Source of the DNA: Methylobacterium sp. NMS14P
Lineage (GTDB): Bacteria > Pseudomonadota > Alphaproteobacteria > Rhizobiales > Beijerinckiaceae
Assembly: GCF_028583545.1 (NCBI RefSeq)
Contig: NZ_CP087107.1
Location: 62,001-126,000, forward strand
Direction: 5' to 3'
DNA: 64,000 bases
The translations under genes were made by a program, and so were the position numbers. The notes below the pieces were generated by a model that saw only the letters and a list, made by a program, of their open reading frames with translations, did not search any database and had not been told where the DNA came from. The stretch's first letter is position 1, and every line of letters starts with the position of its first letter. Positions 18,205 through 25,399 of this stretch are shown one piece after another.

Positions 18205-18530
18205 CTGATGGATTGTGGATGCCATGCCTCTGCCCTGCGGCAGGCGGGGAATAATGGTGCCACGGTGGACGCGGTCTGCCGGGCGACGGGCGCGCCTGCG
18301 CCGATCTTTTCCCTCTGGAGGAAGCCGTTCGTCGGCTTGGGCCTTGCCGGAGATCCGGCGGCCCCAACGCGGTCTGGGCGATGGACTTCAGGTCGGACCG
18401 CCTGCTCGACGGGCGTCGGTTCCGGATCCTGACGATCGTCGATCGCCACACGCGAGCGCCGCTCCCGCTCAATCCGAGAGGCGACTTCCGCGCCATGCCG
18501 GTGACCGAGGCCCTGGTCGCGGTGGCCCGG
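18205..18530 (+). mobile_element. Decayed IS3-family transposase remnant
   Basis: Two pieces in different frames. About 18225-18312 reads ALRQAGNNGATVDAVCRATG...WRK, which resembles the IS3 OrfA helix-turn-helix (xLRxAExGxxVxEVCRxxGxxxxTFYxWRK). About 18379-18440 reads AMDFRSDRLLDGRRFRILTI, resembling the start of the OrfB integrase core (WxMDFVxDxLxDGRxFRxLTVVD) and carrying its first catalytic Asp. The ~1 kb that should separate and follow them is gone, so this is a deleted relic. No terminal inverted repeats were found. The following region to about 18860 shows no further recognisable gene. Confidence 0.6.
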
Positions 18531-18863
18531 CTGCGGGGGAGGGCAGCCCGAGAGCCTGCGGGGTCAATGAGCCGGCGTCTGCCGGCCGCCCGCGGGCGGC
18601 GTGCCGGAACGCCGCGCGGTGCCTGTCGCTGGCCGATCCCCGTGAGCGCGTCGAGGACCCGAGGCGCCACGACAGCGATGATCGCCCCGATACGGCTCTC
18701 GGCGGCCGGACGCCCCCGGGCCTTCCGACCGAGATGCCACAGCCCGCGAACGCGCGCGGGCCGCGGACAGGAGCGACTCCAGCAGATCTGGAGGCTTCCT
18801 TCCACCCGGACCAGGATCCGGGAGAGCCTAGATCTCGCCCGCGCGAGACGGGCTCGGCACGGC

Positions 18864-19001
18864 TCAGGCCAGGGTCGGGACGGCGCCGGGGAAGCCCGCG
18901 GCCGGCCGGTCGTCGTCGAAGTGATTGGCCAGCGCCACCACGAGGGCGAAGTTGGCGATCGCGGCGAAGGGGAGAAGGGCGAGAGCGGCGAGGAGGGTCA
19001 T
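18864..19001 (-). CDS. Possible small single-span membrane protein
   Basis: A 45-residue open frame beginning MTLLAALALLPFAAIANFAL, with one hydrophobic helix (about 2-24) and an acidic tail (HFDDDRPAAG). Such small membrane proteins exist in this group, but the ribosome site is weak and there is no operon partner, so it is only a candidate. Confidence 0.35.
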   Translation of the reverse strand: MTLLAALALLPFAAIANFALVVALANHFDDDRPAAGFPGAVPTLA

Positions 19002-19393
19002 CGGGGGCGTCCTGTTGTGCGGTGCGTGAGAAGCGATATCGCACTGCACGCGCGGTCTTGGTATGCCACATGCCTCACGCCAGGCATGCGGCGCCTGCAT
19101 GCGCGTGCCGGGACTAGAAGCGGCAGTCGCCGAGGATCGGCCCGACGATCATCCCCTCGAGGACGGGGTGAGGCGGCTCGTCGAACCGTGGAGGCGGGCT
19201 CCCGGTTCGGCGTGCCGAGACTCCATTACCCGCGTCGAGACCCGCCTCACACGGCAGCGGGTCACCGCACAACGGCCGCTGCGACGACCCGACAGACGTG
19301 CGCCCAGTGCGGTCGCGCGACCCGGCATGGACACCCGCTGGGAGCGGCCATGCGCGCGGAGCCTCCCGGCCCGAGCACAGCCATCACATCCGT
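19002..19393. other. Intergenic region without supported gene
   Basis: Nearly 400 bases downstream of the catabolic run. The only structure I see is a long-loop inverted repeat, GAGGCGGG (19191-19198) and CCCGCCTC (19241-19248). No open frame here has family features. Confidence 0.4.
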
Positions 19394-20353
19394 TCAGTCG
19401 AACCCGTAGAGCGCTGCGGGATTGTCGGCCAGCACCCGCGCCCGCGGCCGCTCGTCGGGCACCCAGTCCGCCAGGAGGTCGAGCAGCCGGGCGTCGTCGG
19501 GCACGTGCGTCTCGCCCCTGTGCGGCCAGTCGCTGCCCCAGAGCATCCGCTCCGGGGCGGCCGCCGCGAAGGACTTCGCCACCGTCGTGGCGTCGGCGTA
19601 GGCGGGCGGCCCGCTCGCCGTGTTGAGGTAGGCGCCCGACAGCTTCATCCACGTCCCACCGCCGTCGAGCAGCCGGCGCACCACGGCGTGGGCGGGATGG
19701 CTCACGCCCCGGTCCGGCGGGAGCCGCGCCAGGTGGTCGATGACGAGGCGCGTCGGCAGACGCCGCAGCACCGGCTCCAGCCCGACGATCTGATCGCCGG
19801 TCGCGTAGATCTGGACGTGCCAGCCCAGCGGCGCGACCTTGCGGGCCATCGCCTCCAGACGCTCCGCGGTGGTCGGTCCCCAGGATTGCGGCGTGCCGAA
19901 GTTCACCCGGATGCCCACCGCGCCCTGTGCCGCCATCGCCCGGAGTTCGGCGACCCCGATGTCGAGATCGACCACGACCACCGCGCGGGCCGCGGGGCCG
20001 AGCTGCGCCACGCCGTCGAGGGTCGCGCGGTTGTCGGTGCCGTAGGTCGAGGGCGTCACCACCACCGCCCGGCTCGTCCCCAGGCGCGCCTGCAGGCGGC
20101 GGTAGGCGGCGACGTCGCTGTCCAGCACCGGCTGGCCCTTCCAGTGGGGCGAGGCCGGGAAGCGGGTCGACAGGATGTGGATGTGGCAGTCGCAGGCTCT
20201 CGGCGGCACGGGGATCGCGGGCGCCTCCGTCCCGGCCGAGAACGGGGCGGCATCCGCCGCGTCCGCCGGCCGGCCGCCGGCGCCGAGCGCCGCGAGGGCG
20301 AGGGCGCCGCCGCTGCCCAGAAGACTCCGCCGTGTTCGGGGCGTGGGGTCCAT
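19394..20353 (-). CDS. Tat-exported amidohydrolase, LigI-like (paralog 1)
   Basis: A 319-residue amidohydrolase-2 family protein, related to 2-pyrone-4,6-dicarboxylate and similar lactonases. A twin-arginine signal opens it (RTRRSLLGSGGALALAALG, about 6-25). The barrel follows, with the metal-binding start ACDCHIHIL (about 53-61), VVVTPSTYGTDN, VGIRVNFG, LGWHVQIYATGDQ, RLVIDHLARLP and the family end LWGSDWPHRGETHVPDDA...NPAALYG. It would hydrolyse a lactone or cyclic ester in the periplasm, which is unusual for a family that normally works in the cytoplasm. It is the last gene of the minus-strand catabolic run, 28 bases after paralog 2. The ATG was chosen because it gives the Tat signal. Confidence 0.88.
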   Translation of the reverse strand: MDPTPRTRRSLLGSGGALALAALGAGGRPADAADAAPFSAGTEAPAIPVPPRACDCHIHILSTRFPASPHWKGQPVLDSDVAAYRRLQARLGTSRAVVVTPSTYGTDNRATLDGVAQLGPAARAVVVVDLDIGVAELRAMAAQGAVGIRVNFGTPQSWGPTTAERLEAMARKVAPLGWHVQIYATGDQIVGLEPVLRRLPTRLVIDHLARLPPDRGVSHPAHAVVRRLLDGGGTWMKLSGAYLNTASGPPAYADATTVAKSFAAAAPERMLWGSDWPHRGETHVPDDARLLDLLADWVPDERPRARVLADNPAALYGFD

Positions 20354-20381
20354 CGTCGGGAGCCTCCGCGGGGGCGCGCGT

Positions 20382-21320
20382 TCAGAAGCCGTAGAGCGCG
20401 GCCGGATTGGCCACGAGGATTCGGTTGCGCACCGCCTCATCGGGGGCCCAGCGCGCCAGGAGGTCGAGGAGCAGGGCATCGTCCGGTTTCGCGTCGGCCG
20501 GGGCGGTCGGATGCGGCCAGTCGGTCCCCCAGACCAGGCGCTCCGGGGCGAGCGCCACGTAGGCGCGGGCGAGGCGTCCGCGATCCGCATAGGTCGGCGG
20601 CCCGACTCTCGAAGCGAGATACGCGCCGGTGAGCTTCACCCAGGCGCCGCGCGTCTCGATCAGGTCGGCGATGACCCTGAAGCCCGGATGGTCGGGCCCG
20701 GCGGGCTCGGGCAGGTGCCCCATATGGTCGAACACGACCGGCACCGGCATGCCCTTCAGGGTGTCGGCCAGCTCCACGATCTTGTCGCCGTCGGAGACCA
20801 GCTGGATGTGCCAGCCGAGATCGGCGATCTTGCGGGCGACCGGCACCATGTCGGTGATCGGTGCCCCGCCCGGCAGGCGCGTCCCGAACCGCACACCGCG
20901 GATGCCCGCCCCGTCCAGGCGCTTCAGCTCCTCGGGCGTCACCGAGGCGTCGAGCATCGCGATGCCCCGGGCGGTCGGGCCGAACGCCGTCACGGACTGG
21001 ACGAGGAGGCCGTTGTCGACCCCGTAGGTCGAGGGCTGCACCACGACGTGCCGGGTGAGGCCGAGGCGCTGCATCAGGAGGCGGTAATCGGCCACGCTCG
21101 CGTCCTGCGGCCGCAGGGTCGCGCCGGGCGAGGCGGGGAAGCGCGCATCGTAGATGTGGTGGTGGCAGTCGGTGGCGCCCGGCGGCACGGTGATCGTCGG
21201 CCGCTCCGTGCCCGCGGACCAGGGCACGGTCTGGGCGGAGGCGGAGCGCGGCCCGGCGCCGAACGCGGCGCCGGCCACCAGGGCCGCGAGATGCGCGCGG
21301 CGGGTCATCGAGGGGGTCAT
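20382..21320 (-). CDS. Tat-exported amidohydrolase, LigI-like (paralog 2)
   Basis: A 312-residue paralog of the gene downstream with the same plan. A Tat-like signal (TRRAHLAALVAGAAFGAG, about 6-24) precedes the metal motif ATDCHHHIYDARFPASP, VVVQPSTYGVDNGLLV, IRGVRFGTRLPGG, LGWHIQLVSDGDKIVEL, VVFDHMGHLPEP and LVWGTDWPHP...NPAALYGF. A hydrolase of lactones or related cyclic acids is expected. The ATG at 21320 is preferred; a second ATG at 21308 would also keep the signal. The two genes probably arose by duplication and then diverged, since identity is spread over motifs rather than continuous. Confidence 0.88.
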   Translation of the reverse strand: MTPSMTRRAHLAALVAGAAFGAGPRSASAQTVPWSAGTERPTITVPPGATDCHHHIYDARFPASPGATLRPQDASVADYRLLMQRLGLTRHVVVQPSTYGVDNGLLVQSVTAFGPTARGIAMLDASVTPEELKRLDGAGIRGVRFGTRLPGGAPITDMVPVARKIADLGWHIQLVSDGDKIVELADTLKGMPVPVVFDHMGHLPEPAGPDHPGFRVIADLIETRGAWVKLTGAYLASRVGPPTYADRGRLARAYVALAPERLVWGTDWPHPTAPADAKPDDALLLDLLARWAPDEAVRNRILVANPAALYGF

Positions 21321-21333
21321 CCGTCCGGTCCGT

Positions 21334-22254
21334 TCAGTGGTGCGAGAAGAGGGTCTGGCCGGCGGCCGGCATCCGCGCCGTGAGGATGCTGCCGGTCTGG
21401 GATTCGGTGATGAACAGGGTCGCGCCGTCCGGGCCGCCATAGGCGACGTTGGTGGTCGAGATCCCGGCGGGGGACCTCACCCGGAGCAGCGGCTCGGCGA
21501 CCGGCGACAGGCGCCAGATCGACCCGAACCCGGTGTGGGCGACGATCAGGCAGCCCTCGGCATCCAGCGCGAGGCCGTCCGGGCCGCCGAGGCCGCCGTG
21601 GAGCTGCGCGAACACGCCGACCTTGGCGACGAGGCCGCTGCCGTTCAGCGGGATGCGCCAGATCTGCTGGGCGCGGGTCACGGCCACGAACAGGCTGCCC
21701 ATCGCATCGTCGATGACGATGCCGTTCGGGCTCGGCACGGTGTCCACGAGGCAGGTCAGCTCGCCGGAGGGGCGCAGGCGGTAGACGCGCCCCGTCGGGT
21801 CCTGCAGCCCGGTCTGGCCCTGGTCGGTGAAGTAGAGGTCACCGTTCTTGGCGAATGTCAGGTCGTTGACCCCGCGGAACCCCTCCGAGCCCGCATTCTC
21901 CAGGAACGGCGTCACCGCCCCGGTGCCGGGGTCGAGGCGCATCAGGCCGCGCTTGTAGCAGGTGATGAGGATCCGCCCGTCCCGGTGGATCTTCAGGCCG
22001 TTCGGCCAGCCGTCGTATTCCGCCACGAGGTCCCATTCGCCGGCCTGGTCGATGCGGAAGATCCGGCCGAAGGGAATGTCCGCCACGTACAGGCGGCCGG
22101 CCCGGTCGAAGACGGGACCTTCCAGGAACGAGTCGATGGCGTGCCCGCCCCGGTTGGCGTTCGCCCAGGCGGTCGGCCGGGCCTTGCGGAAGCGGTCGGG
22201 CAGGCGCGTGAAGATCTCGGCCGTCACGGTCGGCGGGGGGGCGAAGAACGACAT
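21334..22254 (-). CDS. SMP-30/gluconolactonase-family protein
   Basis: Six-bladed beta-propeller of 306 residues. Blade signatures include FLEGPVFDRAGRLYVADIPF, WPNGLKIHRDGRILITCYKR, GVNDLTFAKNGDLYFTDQGQ, PNGIVIDDAMGSLFVAVTRA and GGPDGLALDAEGCLIVAHTG. The Glu of LEGPVF, the Asn of VNDLTF and the Asp of PDGLALD are the usual divalent-metal ligands, so an active lactonase is likely. There is no export signal. It sits 13 bases before paralog 2 of the exported amidohydrolases and after an MFS carrier, which fits conversion of an imported lactone to its acid. Confidence 0.9.
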   Translation of the reverse strand: MSFFAPPPTVTAEIFTRLPDRFRKARPTAWANANRGGHAIDSFLEGPVFDRAGRLYVADIPFGRIFRIDQAGEWDLVAEYDGWPNGLKIHRDGRILITCYKRGLMRLDPGTGAVTPFLENAGSEGFRGVNDLTFAKNGDLYFTDQGQTGLQDPTGRVYRLRPSGELTCLVDTVPSPNGIVIDDAMGSLFVAVTRAQQIWRIPLNGSGLVAKVGVFAQLHGGLGGPDGLALDAEGCLIVAHTGFGSIWRLSPVAEPLLRVRSPAGISTTNVAYGGPDGATLFITESQTGSILTARMPAAGQTLFSHH

Positions 22255-22288
22255 CGCGGGTCCTCGGTGAGGGAGCGGGGACGGCAGT

Positions 22289-23608
22289 TCAGGCGGGCAG
22301 CGCCGCGGTCCTGGTCTCGCGGGCATGGGCGCGGCTGAGCAGGATCACGCTGAGCGCGGCGGCGGCGTCGAGCGCGGCGACGGGGAGCATGCCGAGGGGG
22401 AAGCTGCCGGTCGCGTCCTTCACGAGGCCGACGATGTTCACCATCAGGCCGCCGCCGATCAGGTTCGAGATCGCGTTGATCCCGGCGAGTCCCGCCGCCA
22501 GCGTCGCCGGCGAGAGCCACCCGGCGGAGAGCGCCCAGAACGGGCCCTTGAACGCGTAGGCGCCGACGAGGGCGAAGGACACCGCCATGACGGCCGTGGC
22601 GATGCTGCCGGTGAGGTTGAGGTACGACAGGCCGAAGGCCGCGAGCAGCAGCGGGATCGCCGTGTGCCAGCGCCGCTCGCCCTGGCGGTCGGAGTGGCGG
22701 CCCCAGAGCACCATCAGCACCGTGGCGATGCCGTAGGGGATCGCGTTGACGAAGCCGGTCTGCAGGTTAGTCAGCCCGAACGACTTGATCATCTGCGGCT
22801 GCCACACCGACAGGACGCTTCCCGTCGCCGAGGCGCCCGAGCAGACGAGGGCCATCGTCAGGAAGTACTTGTTGCGGGCGAGCTGCCAGAGCGAGATGTG
22901 GCCGGTCGGCTTGCGCTTGGCCGCCTCCTCGTCGAGGCGCCCGACGAGCCAGGCGCGCTCGTCGTCGCGGAGCCACTTCGCATCGCGGGGCCGGTCGGTC
23001 AGGACGAACAGACAGGTGATGCCCAGGATGACCGTGGGCAGGCCCTCCAGCACGAACAGCCACTGCCAGCCCTTGAGGCCGAGCAGGCCGTCGAGTTCGA
23101 GGAGCGACACGGACAGGGGCGAGCCGAGGAAGGTCGCCAGCGGGATCGAGACCGCGAAGGTCGCCAGGATCCGCGCGCGGTACGCGCTCGGCAGCCAGTA
23201 GGTCAGGTAGAGGATCGCGCCGGGGAAGAACCCGGCCTCCGCCGCACCCAGGATGAAGCGCATCGCGTAGAGGGAGTGAGGCCCGGTCACGAGGGCCATG
23301 CCCATGGTGACGAGGCCCCAGGTGATCATGATCCGGGCGATCCAGCGCCGGGCGCCGACCTTCTGCAGGGCGAGATTGCTCGGGACTTCGACCAGGAAGT
23401 ACGAGACGAAGAACAGGCTCGCCGCGAAGCCGAACATGGCCGGGGTCAACCCGAGATCCTTGTTCATCTGCAGGGCGGCGAAGCCCACGTTCACCCGGTC
23501 GAGAAGGGCGCAGAAGTAGCAGAGCATCAGGAACGGCACGAGCCGGAGGATGACCCGGCGCATGGTCGCTGCCTCGAGCGGATGCTCGGCGTGTTCTGTA
23601 GCCGCCAT
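22289..23608 (-). CDS. MFS transporter, anion:cation symporter (tartrate/phthalate) type
   Basis: A 439-residue permease with 12 predicted helices. The N-terminus RVILRLVPFLMLCYFCALLDRVNVGFAAL is the ACS-family opening (DRxNVGFA), and the cytoplasmic loop between helices 6 and 7 carries TDRPRDAKWLRDDERAWL, another hallmark of tartrate, phthalate and hydroxy-acid carriers. It probably imports the substrate for the surrounding hydrolases. It lies 34 bases upstream of the SMP-30 gene and is separated from the RraA gene by a palindromic repeat. That repeat may mark a processing or attenuation point within the run. Confidence 0.92.
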   Translation of the reverse strand: MAATEHAEHPLEAATMRRVILRLVPFLMLCYFCALLDRVNVGFAALQMNKDLGLTPAMFGFAASLFFVSYFLVEVPSNLALQKVGARRWIARIMITWGLVTMGMALVTGPHSLYAMRFILGAAEAGFFPGAILYLTYWLPSAYRARILATFAVSIPLATFLGSPLSVSLLELDGLLGLKGWQWLFVLEGLPTVILGITCLFVLTDRPRDAKWLRDDERAWLVGRLDEEAAKRKPTGHISLWQLARNKYFLTMALVCSGASATGSVLSVWQPQMIKSFGLTNLQTGFVNAIPYGIATVLMVLWGRHSDRQGERRWHTAIPLLLAAFGLSYLNLTGSIATAVMAVSFALVGAYAFKGPFWALSAGWLSPATLAAGLAGINAISNLIGGGLMVNIVGLVKDATGSFPLGMLPVAALDAAAALSVILLSRAHARETRTAALPA

Positions 23609-23636
23609 CGATTTCCCTCCCGTTGTTGAGTTGTCT

Positions 23637-23732
23637 CGTCGTCATCGCGAACGAAGCGAAGCAATCCAGGGATGCGGGACGCTTCTAAGACGGTGCGCTG
23701 ACCTGGATTGCCTCGCTCAGGCTCGCAATGAC
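23637..23732. repeat. REP-like palindromic repeat
   Basis: Inverted repeat whose left arm contains CGAAGCGAAGCAATCCAGG and whose right arm contains CCTGGATTGCCTCGC followed by GCTCGCAATGACC, with about 30 bases between. This GTCATTGCGAGCGAAGCGAAGCAATCC-type word is a widely dispersed intergenic repeat of alphaproteobacteria. Here it lies between the aldolase and the MFS gene. Confidence 0.75.
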
Positions 23733-23757
23733 CGGTGCGCCGGTCGGCCTTCCGGGG

Positions 23758-24432
23758 TCAGATCCCCTCGCAGCCCGCCTCCGCGAGGGCGCGCTCGATC
23801 CAGGACCGGTCCACGGTGCCGGCCTTGATCGCCGCCATGGTCTTCGCCTCGCCCTGCTGCTTCCTGTCGGCGGCCGCGAAGACCGCCTCGGTCTGGTCGA
23901 AGGGCACGCAGACGAAACCGTCGTCGTCGCCGACGATCAGGTCGCCGGGCTGGATCACCATGCCCTCGACGGCGATGGTGGCGTTCATCTCGCCCGGCCC
24001 GTTCTTGTAGGGGCCGCGATGGGTGATGCCGGCGGCGAAGACCGGGAACGCACCGCTGCGGATCCAGCCGTAGTCGCGCACCGCCCCGTTCACGACGACG
24101 CCGGCCATGCCGATCTGCCGCGCGTGGGAGAGCATGAGTTCGCCCATGAGGGCGTTCGTCAGGTCGCCGTCGCCGTCGACCACGAGCACGTCGCCGGGCC
24201 TCGCGCGGTTGAGGGCGGCCTGCACCATCAGGTTGTCGCCGGGACGGGTGCGGACGGTGAGGGCGACGCCGGACATCACGCCGCCGGCATGGAGCGGGCG
24301 GATCCGCGCGCCGCCGTGGCTCATGCGGCTCATGGAGTCGCTGATGTTGGCGACCGCGATCGCCTTGAACTTCTCGACGGTGGCGGGCTCGACCGTGCGG
24401 GCGCGCGGGTGGATCTTGAAGCCGATGGCCAT
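23758..24432 (-). CDS. RraA-family aldolase/decarboxylase (HMG/CHA aldolase-like)
   Basis: A 224-residue RraA-fold protein. The class II pyruvate-aldolase members (4-hydroxy-4-methyl-2-oxoglutarate aldolase, LigK) cleave 4-hydroxy-2-oxo tri/dicarboxylates to pyruvate plus an oxoacid. Visible motifs are ANISDSMSRM (about 28-37), RPGDNLMVQAALNRARPGDVLVVDG, GVVVNGAVRDYGWIRSGAFPVFA (the G-x-x-R-D active site) and GDLIVGDDDGFVCVP. The family also contains RNase E inhibitors, but the catabolic context and the intact R-D motif favour the aldolase. It is 41 bases after the DUF1932 dehydrogenase and probably cotranscribed with it. Confidence 0.9.
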   Translation of the reverse strand: MAIGFKIHPRARTVEPATVEKFKAIAVANISDSMSRMSHGGARIRPLHAGGVMSGVALTVRTRPGDNLMVQAALNRARPGDVLVVDGDGDLTNALMGELMLSHARQIGMAGVVVNGAVRDYGWIRSGAFPVFAAGITHRGPYKNGPGEMNATIAVEGMVIQPGDLIVGDDDGFVCVPFDQTEAVFAAADRKQQGEAKTMAAIKAGTVDRSWIERALAEAGCEGI

Positions 24433-24472
24433 GGGTGTTCGTCCTTCGAGGCGGGGGAGGGGGGCTGCGGCG

Positions 24473-25381
24473 TCAGGCGACCGGCTCGAGGCCGGCCTTG
24501 AGCGCCATGGCGTCGAGGGCCTCCTGGTAGGTCCGGGGGACGACGCCCTTGAAGTGATCCTTGAGGCCGAGGCTCTCCTTCCAGCGCAGGCGCTGGGCGA
24601 CGGCGCGGGCCATGATCGGCTCGACCCCGGCATCGGCGACGGCGTCGGCCGACATTTCCAGCTCCTCGGCCCGGCGCTTGGCGTGGATCACCCCCGACGG
24701 GGTCAGGCTCTGGACCGTGTCCATCCACGGCCGGGCGAGGGTCTTGGAGGCCGAGGCGAGGACGACCTCGTCGATCCCGTATTGCCGGGCGGCCAGCAGC
24801 ATCTCGTCGGTCAGCGCCTCGATCCCCTTGATCAGGACCGAGCGGATGATCTTGATACCCGAGGCGGTGCCGAGCACCGGGCCGGTGAACTCGATCTGCA
24901 TGCCCCAGGGCACGAGCAGGTCGCGGACCCGCTCGCCGGCCGGGCCGCTCGACAGCATCCGCATGGAATAGCCGTGCAGCGGCGTGCCCTCGATCGAAGC
25001 GTCGCCGAGAAGCGCGCCGGTCGCGTCGAGCTTCAGGGCGACGGTCTGCTTGATCTTCGGCGTGGCCGAGGCGAAGTCGAGGAAGGTGTGGCGCGCCGTG
25101 AGCACCGGCGCGAAGGCGTCGGCGCTCTCCAGCGAGGCGGCGCCCGGCGTGACGCTGACGATCAGGTCGGCCGCCTCGGCGAGCTCCCCGTTCGAGCGGA
25201 CGAGGGTGACGCCAGCCTCTCTCGCCCGCGCCTGGATGAGATCCGCGTAAGGGCCCTCGAACGCGTACTTGTCGTAGCAGGCGATCGATTCCAGGCCGGC
25301 GCCGCGCAGGCCGGCGCCGAGCGTGCTGCCGATCTCGCCGTAGCCGACGAGGCCGAGCCGGAATTGCGTGCGATCTGCCAT
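24473..25381 (-). CDS. NAD(P)-binding dehydrogenase with DUF1932 domain
   Basis: A 302-residue beta-hydroxyacid-dehydrogenase-like protein. The N-terminal Rossmann fold has LGLVGYGEIGSTLGAGLRGAG (about 9-29), then VSVTPGAASLESADAF and LDFASATPKIKQTVA. The C-terminal helical DUF1932 domain starts around residue 190 (SVLIKGIEALTDEMLLAARQYG). The catalytic Lys of the 3-hydroxyisobutyrate dehydrogenase group fits SGIKIIRSVLIKG. It probably oxidises a hydroxy acid made from the imported substrate. It lies 18 bases after the large Fe-S flavoprotein and before the RraA aldolase. The exact substrate is unknown. Confidence 0.88.
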   Translation of the reverse strand: MADRTQFRLGLVGYGEIGSTLGAGLRGAGLESIACYDKYAFEGPYADLIQARAREAGVTLVRSNGELAEAADLIVSVTPGAASLESADAFAPVLTARHTFLDFASATPKIKQTVALKLDATGALLGDASIEGTPLHGYSMRMLSSGPAGERVRDLLVPWGMQIEFTGPVLGTASGIKIIRSVLIKGIEALTDEMLLAARQYGIDEVVLASASKTLARPWMDTVQSLTPSGVIHAKRRAEELEMSADAVADAGVEPIMARAVAQRLRWKESLGLKDHFKGVVPRTYQEALDAMALKAGLEPVA

Positions 25382-25399
25382 GGTGTGCTCCTTGTCGGG

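Noticed and set aside
23758..24432. Calling this gene rraA, an inhibitor of RNase E
   Set aside because: The RraA fold is shared with class II pyruvate aldolases. The intact G-x-x-R-D site and the catabolic neighbours favour an aldolase.
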